Source: JBFWUM01 sp050247255 (GTDB lineage: Bacteria; Acidobacteriota; Vicinamibacteria; Vicinamibacterales; UBA2999). From it: a stretch of DNA of 48,865 bases. Position 1 is the first letter of the stretch. Every line of letters begins with the position of its first letter. Of the stretch, positions 36,559 to 45,582 are shown piece by piece. A model generated the notes under the pieces. That model saw only the letters and a program-made list of their open reading frames with translations, ran no database searches and was not told the origin of the DNA. Made by a program: the position numbers and the translations under genes. The stretch lies in NCBI GenBank assembly GCA_050247255.1, contig JBFWUM010000030.1, forward strand, positions 1 through 48,865, given 5' to 3'.

Positions 36559-38475
36559 TCAGAATGCCTGGCCAATGCTGAAGTGCACGCGCCAGCGGCG
36601 CTTCTCGGGCTCGCCGTTGACCCTGAGGTGCTCGATCGGGTTCAGCTGGTAGCCGACATCGATGCGCGCCGGGCCGACCGGCGTCAGGTAGCGCAGGCCC
36701 GGGCCGGCGGCGTAGCGCAGGTCGCCGAGGTCGACGTTCCACGCGTCCGTCCAGACGTTGCCGTAGTCGACGAAGGCGACGGCCCCGAGCCTGCCGAACA
36801 GCGGGAACCGGATTTCCGATGACCCCTCGAGCATCGAGTGACCGCCGATCGGCAGGCCGAAGCCGCTCAGCGGGCTGACCTCGAAGCGGCCCCACCCGCG
36901 CACGCTGGAGGCGCCGCCCAGGAAGTAGTGCTTGTAGAACGGCACGTTGGCGTCGGCATCGCCGACGGGGTCGATGGTCCCGAGCCGCAGCCGGTTGGCA
37001 ATCACGAAGCGGCGCATCACCGGCAGGTAGTGCCGCGCTTCGCCCGACACCGCGAAGTAGTTGAAATCGCCCCACAGCCACCGGCCCGCCTGCTCCACGT
37101 GCGCGTCGAGCGCATAGCCGCGGCGGGCATCGAGCAGGTTGTCGGTCGTGTTCCGCATGGCATCGAACGCCACCGCCGACAGCGTCCCCCGCTGCGTCCC
37201 ATCCCTCGGATCGAGGCCGAGGGCAATCAGGTCGTCGCGGAACTCGAAGTCGACCAGCGCCGCGGCGTCGACGGTGCTGCGCTGGTACTCGTTGATCAGC
37301 GACACGCTGAGGGCGTGCTGCGAGCTGCGCTGGTAGCGCAGCGTCACGCGACCGCCCAGCTGGTTCGTGCTGTAGACCGGTTCGGCCGCCTGCCACGCCT
37401 GACCCTCGAAGTGCAGTGACAGGTTGCCGGCCAGGAAGAACGGCTCCCGGTATTCGAGGCGCACGCCGCGGTCGAGCGACGACCACTTCGCCTCGACCCC
37501 GAACTGCTGCGCGCCGTTGAACAGGTTGCGGTGATCCCACCGGATGCGGACCCGCGCCCGTTCCTCGGAGCCGTAGCCGACGCCGAACTGGATGCGCCGG
37601 TGCTTCCCTTCCGCCACGGTCACACGGGTCGGCACCAGCGGCGGCTGCTCCTCGCGGTCCTCCCGCGACTCGATGTTCGCGAACTCGAACAGCTCGAGCC
37701 GGTAGAGCTTGCGCTGGCTCTCGCGCATCGCCTGCCGCCGGAAGACGTCGCCGGGCTTGAAGGTCAGCTGCCGCTCGACCACGTGCTCCTGCACCGTGCG
37801 GGTGCCGGCGATTTCAATCGGGCCGAAGTGGGCGAGGATGCCGGGCGTCGCCGTCAGCACCAGGCGCGTCTGCCGCGGCGCGGCTTCGACTTCCTGGAGC
37901 GCCACCTCCGCGTAGGGGTAGCCCTCATCGCGGAGCGCGTTCACGGCGCGCTCCTGCGTGGCGGTCACGAGCTGCCGGTCGAGCGGCTGCCCCGGCAGCA
38001 GCGGCAGTGTCTCGCGCAGCGCCCGCAGCTGCCCTTCCTCCAGCACATCGAAGCCGGTGAGCTCGATGCCGGCGAGGACGATCGGTTGTCCTTCTGAGAT
38101 GTGGACGGTGAGGTCGACTTCGTCCTGCGCCTCGTTCAACTCGACGTCGAACGAGGTGACGCGGGCGTCGGGGAACCCGCGGTCCCGATAGAACGCCTGC
38201 ATGCGCTGGAGGTCGGCTTCAAAGGCGCGCCGATCGAAGTAGGTCTTGCGGCCCCACGGCAGCCATGAGCCCTTCTTCGTCTGCAGCGCGTCGGCGAGCG
38301 CGCTCTCGCGAATCTGGTCGACCCCTTCGAACGTCAGGCTGCTGATCCGGATGTCCCCTTCTTCGCGGCAGCCGGCCAGCAGGAGCGCAACGAGGCACGC
38401 GAGGACCTTCCGCCTGAAGGCGGAAGCCACGAAGGCGGAAGCCACGAAAGTGGAAGCCGCGGGTAACAACGCCAT
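36559..38475 (-). CDS. tamA: TamA/BamA-superfamily outer-membrane protein with lipobox
   Basis: A 638-residue Omp85 protein. POTRA-like domains cover about residues 42-300 (ISSLTFEGVDQIRESALADA; GIELTGFDVLEEGQLRALRE; PIEIAGTRTVQEHVVERQLT). A C-terminal 16-strand barrel region holds the VRGW motif (GGASSVRGWGRFE) and ends in FSIGQAF. The N-terminus has LVALLLAGC, a good lipobox with Cys36, so it may be a lipoprotein, which is unusual for this superfamily. Residues about 8-23 (STFVASAFVASAFRRK) are encoded by a repeat array, so the start may be the ATG or a GTG at residue 11 or 16. It is paired with tamB. Confidence 0.88.
   Translation of the reverse strand: MALLPAASTFVASAFVASAFRRKVLACLVALLLAGCREEGDIRISSLTFEGVDQIRESALADALQTKKGSWLPWGRKTYFDRRAFEADLQRMQAFYRDRGFPDARVTSFDVELNEAQDEVDLTVHISEGQPIVLAGIELTGFDVLEEGQLRALRETLPLLPGQPLDRQLVTATQERAVNALRDEGYPYAEVALQEVEAAPRQTRLVLTATPGILAHFGPIEIAGTRTVQEHVVERQLTFKPGDVFRRQAMRESQRKLYRLELFEFANIESREDREEQPPLVPTRVTVAEGKHRRIQFGVGYGSEERARVRIRWDHRNLFNGAQQFGVEAKWSSLDRGVRLEYREPFFLAGNLSLHFEGQAWQAAEPVYSTNQLGGRVTLRYQRSSQHALSVSLINEYQRSTVDAAALVDFEFRDDLIALGLDPRDGTQRGTLSAVAFDAMRNTTDNLLDARRGYALDAHVEQAGRWLWGDFNYFAVSGEARHYLPVMRRFVIANRLRLGTIDPVGDADANVPFYKHYFLGGASSVRGWGRFEVSPLSGFGLPIGGHSMLEGSSEIRFPLFGRLGAVAFVDYGNVWTDAWNVDLGDLRYAAGPGLRYLTPVGPARIDVGYQLNPIEHLRVNGEPEKRRWRVHFSIGQAF
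38407..38458. repeat. Palindrome plus tandem ACGAAGGCGGAAGCC units in the tamA start
   Basis: CTTCCGCCTGAAGGCGGAAG at 38407-38426, then two 15-base units, ACGAAGGCGGAAGCC and ACGAAAGTGGAAGCC, ending at 38458. They encode the n-region of the tamA signal peptide. Confidence 0.8.
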
Positions 38476-38508
38476 GGCGGCCTGCCAAGTAGCACAGAGC
38501 GCGCCAAG

Positions 38509-38700
38509 CTAGTCGCGGGTCGTGATCGCCGGACGGCTGGACGCGACGGCGAGCATGATGCCGAGCCCGACCGCGACCAGCGCCCCGATGGCAATCCAGA
38601 CGCCCGGAATCTCGGCGAGGATGCCCGACTGCCAGAGCGCCCAGAGCGCCCCCGTGAGCAGGAGGAAGTAACCGACCAGGTAGATCTTGAGGAACCTCAT
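38509..38700 (-). CDS. Small two-helix membrane protein
   Basis: 63 residues, MRFLKIYLVGYFLLLTGALW then ILAEIPGVWIAIGALVAVGL. Two hydrophobic helices are joined by a short loop, with a polar C-terminus (SSRPAITTRD). I do not recognise a family. It lies between the OmpA porin and tamA on the same strand, 33 bases before tamA, and is probably cotranscribed with it. The start at 38700 is chosen because residues further upstream would be encoded by a repeat hairpin array (38735-38853). No Shine-Dalgarno is visible. Confidence 0.6.
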   Translation of the reverse strand: MRFLKIYLVGYFLLLTGALWALWQSGILAEIPGVWIAIGALVAVGLGIMLAVASSRPAITTRD

Positions 38701-38734
38701 GCCGTGAGCTGAAGCATGAGGGGTGCCGGGGGAC

Positions 38735-38853
38735 TCGGTAGTGGATGGTCGATAGTCGGTGGTCGGGGTAGGTCGATAGTCGGTGGTCGGGGTAGTTGGT
38801 CGAGGTCGGTGGCGGTGGGCGACCACCGACCACCGACCCTCGACCAACCAGCC
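38735..38853. repeat. Large GGTCGATAGTCGGTGG array with a long hairpin
   Basis: Two tandem 24-base units start at 38747 and 38771 (GGTCGATAGTCGGTGG then TCGGGGTA). They are followed by a stem whose left arm is GTTGGTCGAGGTCGGTGG (38795-38812) and whose right arm is CCACCGACCCTCGACCAAC near 38830-38848. It fills the gap between the OmpA gene and the small membrane protein gene. It may end or attenuate the porin transcript. Confidence 0.85.
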
Positions 38854-38856
38854 GAG

Positions 38857-40593
38857 CTACTGCTGCTCGATGATCACGACCAGCGCGGCGCGGCGGTTCA
38901 TCGCGCGGCCCTCGGCCGTGTTGTTGTCGGCCGTCGGGCGCTCTTCACCGTAGCTGACGGTGCGGAGCCGCTGGTTCATGATGCCGCGCTGCACGAGGTA
39001 GTCGCGCACCGCGTTGGCGCGGCGCTCGCCGAGCGCCAGGTTGTATTCGACGGTGCCGATGCTGTCGCAGTGGCCCTCGATCGTGATCCGCACGTCGGGG
39101 TTCTGCATCAGCGCCTGCGTCGCCTGGTCGAGAATCTGCAGCGCGTCCGGCCGCAGGTTGTAGCGGTCGAAGTCGAAGTGCACGTCCTCGAACATCAGCG
39201 TCTGCCGGCGGATGACCTGCAGCGTCACGCAGTTCTGTGCCGTGCCGCCGCGGCCGTCGCTGGCGACCACGCACACCGGGTAGTTGCCGAGCGCCTGCGG
39301 CGCCGTCCACACGGTGTTCTGGCCGGTCGTCGTGCTCAGCTGCCCCTGCTGCGCCGACCAGGTGAAGGTCAGCGGGTCGCCGTCGGGGTCGGTGGCGGTC
39401 GCGCTCAGCTGCGACGTCTGCCCGGGCTCGAGCACGCACGGGTTGCAGGTCACGCCGACCGCAAACTGCGGCGGGCGGTTCGGGGCCGGGGCGGGCGCCG
39501 GCACCTCGCGCACGACCTCGCGCACCACCGGCGCCGGGGGCGGCGGCGGCACGTAGACCGAGGCGCCGGGATGCCAGCCGATGCTGAACTCGGCGCCCCA
39601 CGCGGTGTGGCCGATCTCGCGGCCGCCGACAATGCGGTTGCCGATGCCCTGCGTGTAGTTCACGCCGCCGTGCACGAAGAAGCCGCGCGGCGCCTGCCAG
39701 ACGCCGCCAAGCTTGATCGTCGACGGATCGTTCAGCACGCTCAGGGTCGGCGCCACGCTGCCGTCTTCGGCCACGAGCGAGCCGCGCACCTCAGCGTACT
39801 TGTCGATCACGACTTCGCCGGTCCACTCGACCAGCGCCCGGAACGGCGACCGGCTCGGGAACGTGGCGCCAATTCCCCAGCCAATGCCGTCCGAGACCGA
39901 GATGCGCCCGGGTTCGTCCGCGTCGCCGCGGAGGATGGCGCCGGCGGTGCCGCTCAATTCGAACGCCCTCGCGAACTCACGGCTGGCCACCAGGCCGAGG
40001 TCGGCGCGGTAGTCGTCGTGCGTGGACATCTCGGGCCCGGTCGGGAACGAGATCATGACGCGCGGCGCCAGGCTCATCGCGTCGCCGCGTGACTGGGAGA
40101 TGGCCGCCCACTTGGCGCCAACCGACAGCGGCCCGCCCAGATTCTTCGACCAGCCGCGGCGCATGTAGGGAAATTCCTGCGCCACGCCGCCGTGCGCCAG
40201 GTCGCTGGGCACGAAGGTCGGGCCTTCGAGGTTGCGGTCGATCCGGGCGATGTTCCACCCGACGAAGACCTCCGCCTGGTCGGCAATGCCGTAGGCCGCC
40301 GTCAGGCCGAAGGTGCGGTAGTCGGTCAGCCCCTGCTTCGTGTCACCGTTGGTCCCGAAAAAGCTGAAGGACCACCGACCGGACGGCAGCACTTCCGCCG
40401 TCGGGACGAACCAGAGACCGGTGTCGCCGTTGACCGTTGGCAGCGCCGGCCGCGTCTCGGTCGTGGTGTCTGGCGCAGCCGCGGGCGCCTGCCCGCCAGG
40501 CGCCGGTGTCTGCGCAGCGGCAGGAACCGTCAGCAGCCCGGCGAGCACCATCCCGCAGAACAAAGCACGCAGTAACAACACGTCGTCTCTCAC
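38857..40593 (-). CDS. OmpA-family outer-membrane protein with Ig/PKD-like domain
   Basis: A 578-residue protein. A signal peptide (ALFCGMVLAGLLTVPAAA) is followed by a barrel-like part of about 300 residues rich in aromatic strands (SGRWSFSFFGTNGD, GVAQEFPYMRRGWSKN). A Pro-rich hinge (VPPPPPAPVVREVV) leads to a PKD/Ig-like domain (SATATDPDGDPLTFTWSAQQ). A C-terminal OmpA peptidoglycan-binding domain holds FEDVHFDFDRYNLRPDALQI, TIEGHCDSIGTVEYNLALGE and RRANAVRDYLVQRG. It would tether the outer membrane to the wall. The start is a GTG at 40593 or at 40581. Its end lies 3 bases from the large hairpin array. Confidence 0.88.
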   Translation of the reverse strand: MRDDVLLLRALFCGMVLAGLLTVPAAAQTPAPGGQAPAAAPDTTTETRPALPTVNGDTGLWFVPTAEVLPSGRWSFSFFGTNGDTKQGLTDYRTFGLTAAYGIADQAEVFVGWNIARIDRNLEGPTFVPSDLAHGGVAQEFPYMRRGWSKNLGGPLSVGAKWAAISQSRGDAMSLAPRVMISFPTGPEMSTHDDYRADLGLVASREFARAFELSGTAGAILRGDADEPGRISVSDGIGWGIGATFPSRSPFRALVEWTGEVVIDKYAEVRGSLVAEDGSVAPTLSVLNDPSTIKLGGVWQAPRGFFVHGGVNYTQGIGNRIVGGREIGHTAWGAEFSIGWHPGASVYVPPPPPAPVVREVVREVPAPAPAPNRPPQFAVGVTCNPCVLEPGQTSQLSATATDPDGDPLTFTWSAQQGQLSTTTGQNTVWTAPQALGNYPVCVVASDGRGGTAQNCVTLQVIRRQTLMFEDVHFDFDRYNLRPDALQILDQATQALMQNPDVRITIEGHCDSIGTVEYNLALGERRANAVRDYLVQRGIMNQRLRTVSYGEERPTADNNTAEGRAMNRRAALVVIIEQQ

Positions 40594-40634
40594 TTTTTTC
40601 CGGATCGAGTCGCTTGCAGCCCGCCGCCTAAACG

Positions 40635-40895
40635 CTAGTCGGCGCGACCCGGCTCCGTGCCGGAAACAGGAGCCGCATTCGTATTCATGTCCGTTGCCGC
40701 CGGCACCGGGAGCCGTCCGCGCCCGCCCCGGCTGATCTGCCCGCCCTTGCGGCCGGCCGACCGGGCCTCGTCAGGCGTCCACTCGTGCGCGGTGCCCTTC
40801 TCGTGGGCCGCGCGGCCGCCCTTGCTGGCAATCTCTCTCTGCTTCTCCGGCGACATCGACGCGAAACCGCGGCGTTCCTTGCGTACTCCGTCCAC
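40635..40895 (-). CDS. KGG-motif (YciG-like) stress protein
   Basis: About 86 residues, hydrophilic. ASMSPEKQREIASKGGRAAH and DEARSAGRKGGQISRGGRGR carry two KGG motifs of the stress-induced bacterial acidophilic repeat family. Such proteins are small and basic; members such as GsiB-like proteins accumulate under general stress, but their activity is unknown. The start is the GTG at 40893-40895, which has a strong Shine-Dalgarno GGGAGGA (40901-40907) 5 bases upstream. An ATG at 40913 would place that site inside the gene. It shares an intergenic region with yggX. Confidence 0.75.
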   Translation of the reverse strand: MDGVRKERRGFASMSPEKQREIASKGGRAAHEKGTAHEWTPDEARSAGRKGGQISRGGRGRLPVPAATDMNTNAAPVSGTEPGRAD

Positions 40896-41125
40896 AGCGT
40901 TCCTCCCTCTCAAGGCATCTCGGTCGGCCGCGGGGCGCCCAACCGTTGCGCTGCAGACGGGCTACAAGGTATGTGCCAGCCCAACAAAAAAGCGTAGCTC
41001 AGTAACCTTTTGCCACTCAGATGGTTACACGAAACGGTCAAAAGCGGTATCCGCCCGGGTCTGACGCGGATCGCTACAGTTGAGGTTGAAATGCGTGAGG
41101 TTTCAATACGGGTTACCATCGGATC
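40896..41125. promoter_or_regulatory. Shared upstream region of KGG gene and yggX with GGTTAC dyad
   Basis: An AT-richer stretch of 230 bases between divergent genes. GTAACC at 41002-41007 and GGTTAC at 41023-41028 form an inverted repeat, and a third copy GGTTACC lies at 41111-41117 just before yggX. Weak -35-like TTGAGG (41080) and TTGAAA (41086) occur on the plus strand, but no good -10 box is spaced from them. The region could bind a regulator of both stress genes. Confidence 0.4.
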
Positions 41126-41419
41126 ATGAGCGAAACGTCCAATGTCCGCACCGTGCGGTGCGTGAAGCTCCAGCAGGAGCTGCCCGGCCTCGAGACGCCG
41201 CCCTGGCCCGGCGACCTCGGTCAGCGGATCTTTGACCACGTGTCGGCGCAAGCGTGGAAGATGTGGGAAGACCGCCAGAAGATGATCCTCAACGAGTACC
41301 GGCTGCTTCCCTGGCAGAAAGAGGCCCAGGAACTGATCGCCAAGCACCTCGAGGACTTCTTCTTCGGCGAAAGCGCGGCGCTTCCGCCCGGGTACGTCCC
41401 GGAACAGCAGACTAAATAA
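41126..41419 (+). CDS. yggX: YggX-like Fe(2+)-trafficking / oxidative-damage protection protein
   Basis: 97 residues. VRCVKLQQELPGLETPPWPG has the single conserved Cys12 and the KL-x-x-E-x-x-GL pattern. LGQRIFDHVSAQAWKMWEDR and QKMILNEYRLLPWQKEAQEL follow. Members protect iron-sulfur enzymes and limit iron-driven oxidative damage. It lies divergent from the KGG stress gene, which fits a shared stress response. The start ATG is 9 bases after the GGTTACC element. Confidence 0.88.
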   Translation: MSETSNVRTVRCVKLQQELPGLETPPWPGDLGQRIFDHVSAQAWKMWEDRQKMILNEYRLLPWQKEAQELIAKHLEDFFFGESAALPPGYVPEQQTK

Positions 41420-41453
41420 AAGCGATCCCCGGTTCAATCTAATATTCACGGCC

Positions 41454-42975
<1,522 letters not shown>

Positions 42976-42980
<5 letters not shown>

Positions 42981-43065
42981 CGCAATGACGGATTGACGCG
43001 ATGACGAATTGCCGTGCGGCAATCCGCTCCGTCAATTCGTTAATGCGTCAATCCGTCAATTAACG
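42976..43065. repeat. GATTGACG hairpin array between transporter and phosphoesterase
   Basis: The left part repeats ATTGACGC, AATGACGG, ATTGACGC, GATGACGAATTG. The right part repeats the reverse complement: CGTCAATTCG, GCGTCAATCC, CGTCAATTAACG. The centre is GCCGTGCGGC. It supplies the transporter stop and abuts the next ATG at 43066, with no Shine-Dalgarno. Confidence 0.85.
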
Positions 43066-43806
43066 ATGCCGCTCGAAAAGTACAAACAAAAGCGGAACTT
43101 CACAGAGTCGCCCGAACCCGCCGGCGACGCCGGGCTCGCCGCGACACGCGCGCGCGAGGCGCGGGGCCGGACGCCGCGCTTCTTCTGCGTCCAGAAGCAC
43201 CTCGCCAGCCATCTCCACTACGACTTCCGCCTCGAACACGACGGCGTGCTGCTGTCGTGGGCGGTGCCCAAGGGGCCGTCGCTCGACCCTGCCACGAAGC
43301 GGCTGGCGATGCACGTCGAGGATCACCCGATCGAGTACGGCGATTTCGAGGGGGTGATCCCCTCCGGCTACGGCGCCGGCATCGTCATGCTGTGGGACCG
43401 CGGCACGTGGACCCCGGAAGTCGACGATGTGGATGCGGCGCTGAAGAAGGGGGACCTGAAGTTCACCCTCGACGGCTACAAGCTGAAGGGATCGTGGGTC
43501 CTGGTGCGGACGCGTGATGCCCGCTCGTGGCTGCTCATCAAGCACAAGGACGACTGGGCCGGCCAGGTCGACATCGCCGAGTTCGCGCCGCTGAGCGTGA
43601 AGAGCGAAGGAGACTTTGCCGACATCCTCGCCAGCGGCAACCCCGACATCTGGCAGTCGCATCGGCCCGCCAGGGGCGGCGAAACCGGGCAGATGTTCAG
43701 GACGATCGTCGCGCGCGCGGTGGAGATGAAAGCCGCGCGGACGCCGAAGACCGCTGCGAAGAAGAAGACAGCTACGAAGAGGAAGACAGCGACGCGACGC
43801 CGCTAG
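43066..43806 (+). CDS. LigD-type 3'-phosphoesterase domain protein (stand-alone)
   Basis: 246 residues. The PE domain is complete: RFFCVQKHLASHLHYDFRLE has the metal-binding His and Arg, and LSWAVPKGPSLDPATKRLAM, VEDHPIEYGDFEGVIPSGYG and AGIVMLWDRGTWTPE follow. PE removes 3'-phosphates and ribonucleotides from DNA ends and normally lies at the start of LigD for bacterial end joining. Neither ligase nor polymerase domain, nor Ku, is in the window. The C-terminus is Lys/Thr-rich (TAAKKKTATKRKTATRRR), probably DNA-binding. It overlaps yvcK by 35 bases at the 3' end and is fronted by a repeat array. Confidence 0.88.
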   Translation: MPLEKYKQKRNFTESPEPAGDAGLAATRAREARGRTPRFFCVQKHLASHLHYDFRLEHDGVLLSWAVPKGPSLDPATKRLAMHVEDHPIEYGDFEGVIPSGYGAGIVMLWDRGTWTPEVDDVDAALKKGDLKFTLDGYKLKGSWVLVRTRDARSWLLIKHKDDWAGQVDIAEFAPLSVKSEGDFADILASGNPDIWQSHRPARGGETGQMFRTIVARAVEMKAARTPKTAAKKKTATKRKTATRRR

Positions 43807-44782
43807 CCTGCCGGTAGAGCAGCCGCTGGCCGAGCACCGACCAGACGGCGAACGCCAGCCGCCGCCGATCGTGGCGGGCCATCTCGCGGCACCAGAACTC
43901 GCCGGTCACCACCTCTGTCTCTGCCCCCGCCGTGCCGATCTCGAGCGGCTCCTTGTGCTCGGCGGCGTAGCGCATCAGCCCGTCGAGCGACGGACGGCCG
44001 GTATTGGTGATCAGCACGTCCACCGGCCGGCCGATCGCACGCTCGACCCAGCGGGCCGCATCGGCGGCGGTGAAGCCGGCCATGCCGCGTCCCTCGGTGA
44101 GCAGGTTGGCGATGAGGATGATGGGACCGCGCACGCCGGCAATCGCCTCGCGGACGCCGCGAACCAGCAGGGGCGGCATCAGGCTGGTGAAGAAGCTGCC
44201 GGGACCGATGATCACCGCGTCGAACGTTCGGAACGCCTCGGCCACCGCCGGGTGAATGGCCGCCTCGGGCTCCAGCCAGATGCGACGCACCTGGTGGCCG
44301 CGGCTCTGCCCGGCATCGACTTCGACCTCGCCGCGGGTCGTGGTGCCGTCGCCGTACTCGACGCACACTGACGCCGGCTGCACGCTGATCGGCCAGACTC
44401 GCCCCTTGCACCCGAGCAGCGCGCGCAGCCCGTCGACGGCAGCGAGAAAGTCGCCGCTGTACTGTTCCATCATCGACAGCAGCAGGTTGCCGCCGGTGTG
44501 GCCGCCCAGCCGGCTGTCGCCTTCGAGCCGTGTCGGCAGCCGCGACAGCAGGACGCGGCGCGCCTCTCCTTCGTTGCGCGCCAGGGCGAGCGCGCACTTG
44601 AGCACGTCGCCCGGCGGCAGCACGCCGAGCTCGTCGCGCAGCTGGCCGGAGCTGCCGCCGCTGTCGAACATCGTGACGACGGCGTTGAGGCGCAGCCACG
44701 GGTTTGCCTTGAGCCCGCCGAGCAGGCTGGGCAACCCGGTCCCGCCGCCGACGCAGCCGATGTTCAACTCCCGCAACTGCAC
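43772..44782 (-). CDS. yvcK: YvcK/CofD-like gluconeogenesis-factor protein
   Basis: 336 residues. IGCVGGGTGLPSLLGGLKAN is the nucleotide-binding loop, and VVTMFDSGGSSGQLRDELGV, LPPGDVLKCALALA and SRLGGHTGGNLLLSMMEQYS are diagnostic. YvcK proteins bind UDP-sugars and affect cell-wall synthesis and growth on gluconeogenic carbon; the related CofD moves lactyl phosphate to F420 precursors, but this is the YvcK branch. The start is a GTG at 44782 with no Shine-Dalgarno, just downstream of a word array. The 3' end overlaps the convergent phosphoesterase. Confidence 0.88.
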   Translation of the reverse strand: MQLRELNIGCVGGGTGLPSLLGGLKANPWLRLNAVVTMFDSGGSSGQLRDELGVLPPGDVLKCALALARNEGEARRVLLSRLPTRLEGDSRLGGHTGGNLLLSMMEQYSGDFLAAVDGLRALLGCKGRVWPISVQPASVCVEYGDGTTTRGEVEVDAGQSRGHQVRRIWLEPEAAIHPAVAEAFRTFDAVIIGPGSFFTSLMPPLLVRGVREAIAGVRGPIILIANLLTEGRGMAGFTAADAARWVERAIGRPVDVLITNTGRPSLDGLMRYAAEHKEPLEIGTAGAETEVVTGEFWCREMARHDRRRLAFAVWSVLGQRLLYRQASGVASLSSSS

Positions 44783-44792
44783 TCAGAAATAG

Positions 44793-44862
44793 TAAAGGTC
44801 AAAAGGCAAAGGTGAAAGGGCAAAGGTGAAAGGGCAAAGGTGAAAGGTCACAGGTCAAAGAT
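44793..44862. repeat. GGGCAAAGGTGAAA tandem array
   Basis: Fourteen-base units (GGGCAAAGGTGAAA) repeat about three times, with variants AAGGCAAAGGTGAAA and GGTCACAGGTCAAAG. It fills the 95-base gap between the divergent yvcK and NTase-like genes. Purine-rich on the plus strand. Confidence 0.85.
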
Positions 44863-44877
44863 GAGAGAATCCGAGTG

Positions 44878-45582
44878 ATGGCTGCGACCTGGCGGGCGAC
44901 GGCAGAGATTCTGGTCGGTGATGTGCGGCGGATCTTCGGCGAGCGGCTGCGCGCGGTCGTCGCGTACGGACCCTCCGTGGACGGCGCGTCCGAGGCGCCG
45001 TTGACCTGCCTGGCGCTGGTGGCGTCGCTCGGGCCCGGCGATCTCGATGCCTGCGCGGCGCAGGCGCCGCACTGGCATCGCGCGCACCTCGCCACGCCGC
45101 TGGTCATTGCCGAAGACGAATTCCGCCGATCGCTCGACGCATTCCCGCTCGAGTTCGGCGAGATCCTGCGCACCCACGCGCACGTGTACGGCCCCGACCC
45201 GTTCGACGGCCTCTCCATTGCTCGCGAAGACCTGCGGCGCGCCTGCGAAGCGCAGGTGCGCGGCCACCTGTTGCACCTGCGCGAGGGCTACCTCGAGAGC
45301 GGCGCCCGCCCGGAGCGGGTGGCCGAGCTGGTGTCGGCGTCGGCCCCGGCGTTTGCCGCGCTGCTGCGCAACGTGGCGCGCCTCGACGGCACGGAGACGC
45401 GCGATCGGTTGGAGGCCACGCGCAGCGGCGCCCGTGCCGCCGGGCTTGATGACGGCGTCGTGTCTGACATTCTCGCCCTGGAGCAGCCCGAAGCCGTCCC
45501 TTCCGCCGATCCGGCGCGCCTGTTCCCCGCCTACCTCGCCGCAGTCGAACAGCTCGCGCGGCACGTGGATACATGGACGTAA
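44878..45582 (+). CDS. Nucleotidyltransferase-fold protein, probably inactive
   Basis: 234 residues. The N-terminal region has the NTase fold (LRAVVAYGPSVDGASEAPLT) but the usual G-S-x-A-x-G-D-x-D catalytic segment is replaced by GPSVDGAS, so catalysis is unlikely. ATPLVIAEDEFRRSLDAFPL, EFGEILRTHAHVYGPDPFDG and LRRACEAQVRGHLLHLREGY resemble NTase-like plus helical-partner (HEPN-like) proteins. It has no signal peptide. It starts at ATG 44878 after a purine-rich array and ends where another array begins, its TAA (45580-45582) formed by the array's first bases. The TPM gene overlaps it by 10 bases. Confidence 0.6.
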   Translation: MAATWRATAEILVGDVRRIFGERLRAVVAYGPSVDGASEAPLTCLALVASLGPGDLDACAAQAPHWHRAHLATPLVIAEDEFRRSLDAFPLEFGEILRTHAHVYGPDPFDGLSIAREDLRRACEAQVRGHLLHLREGYLESGARPERVAELVSASAPAFAALLRNVARLDGTETRDRLEATRSGARAAGLDDGVVSDILALEQPEAVPSADPARLFPAYLAAVEQLARHVDTWT

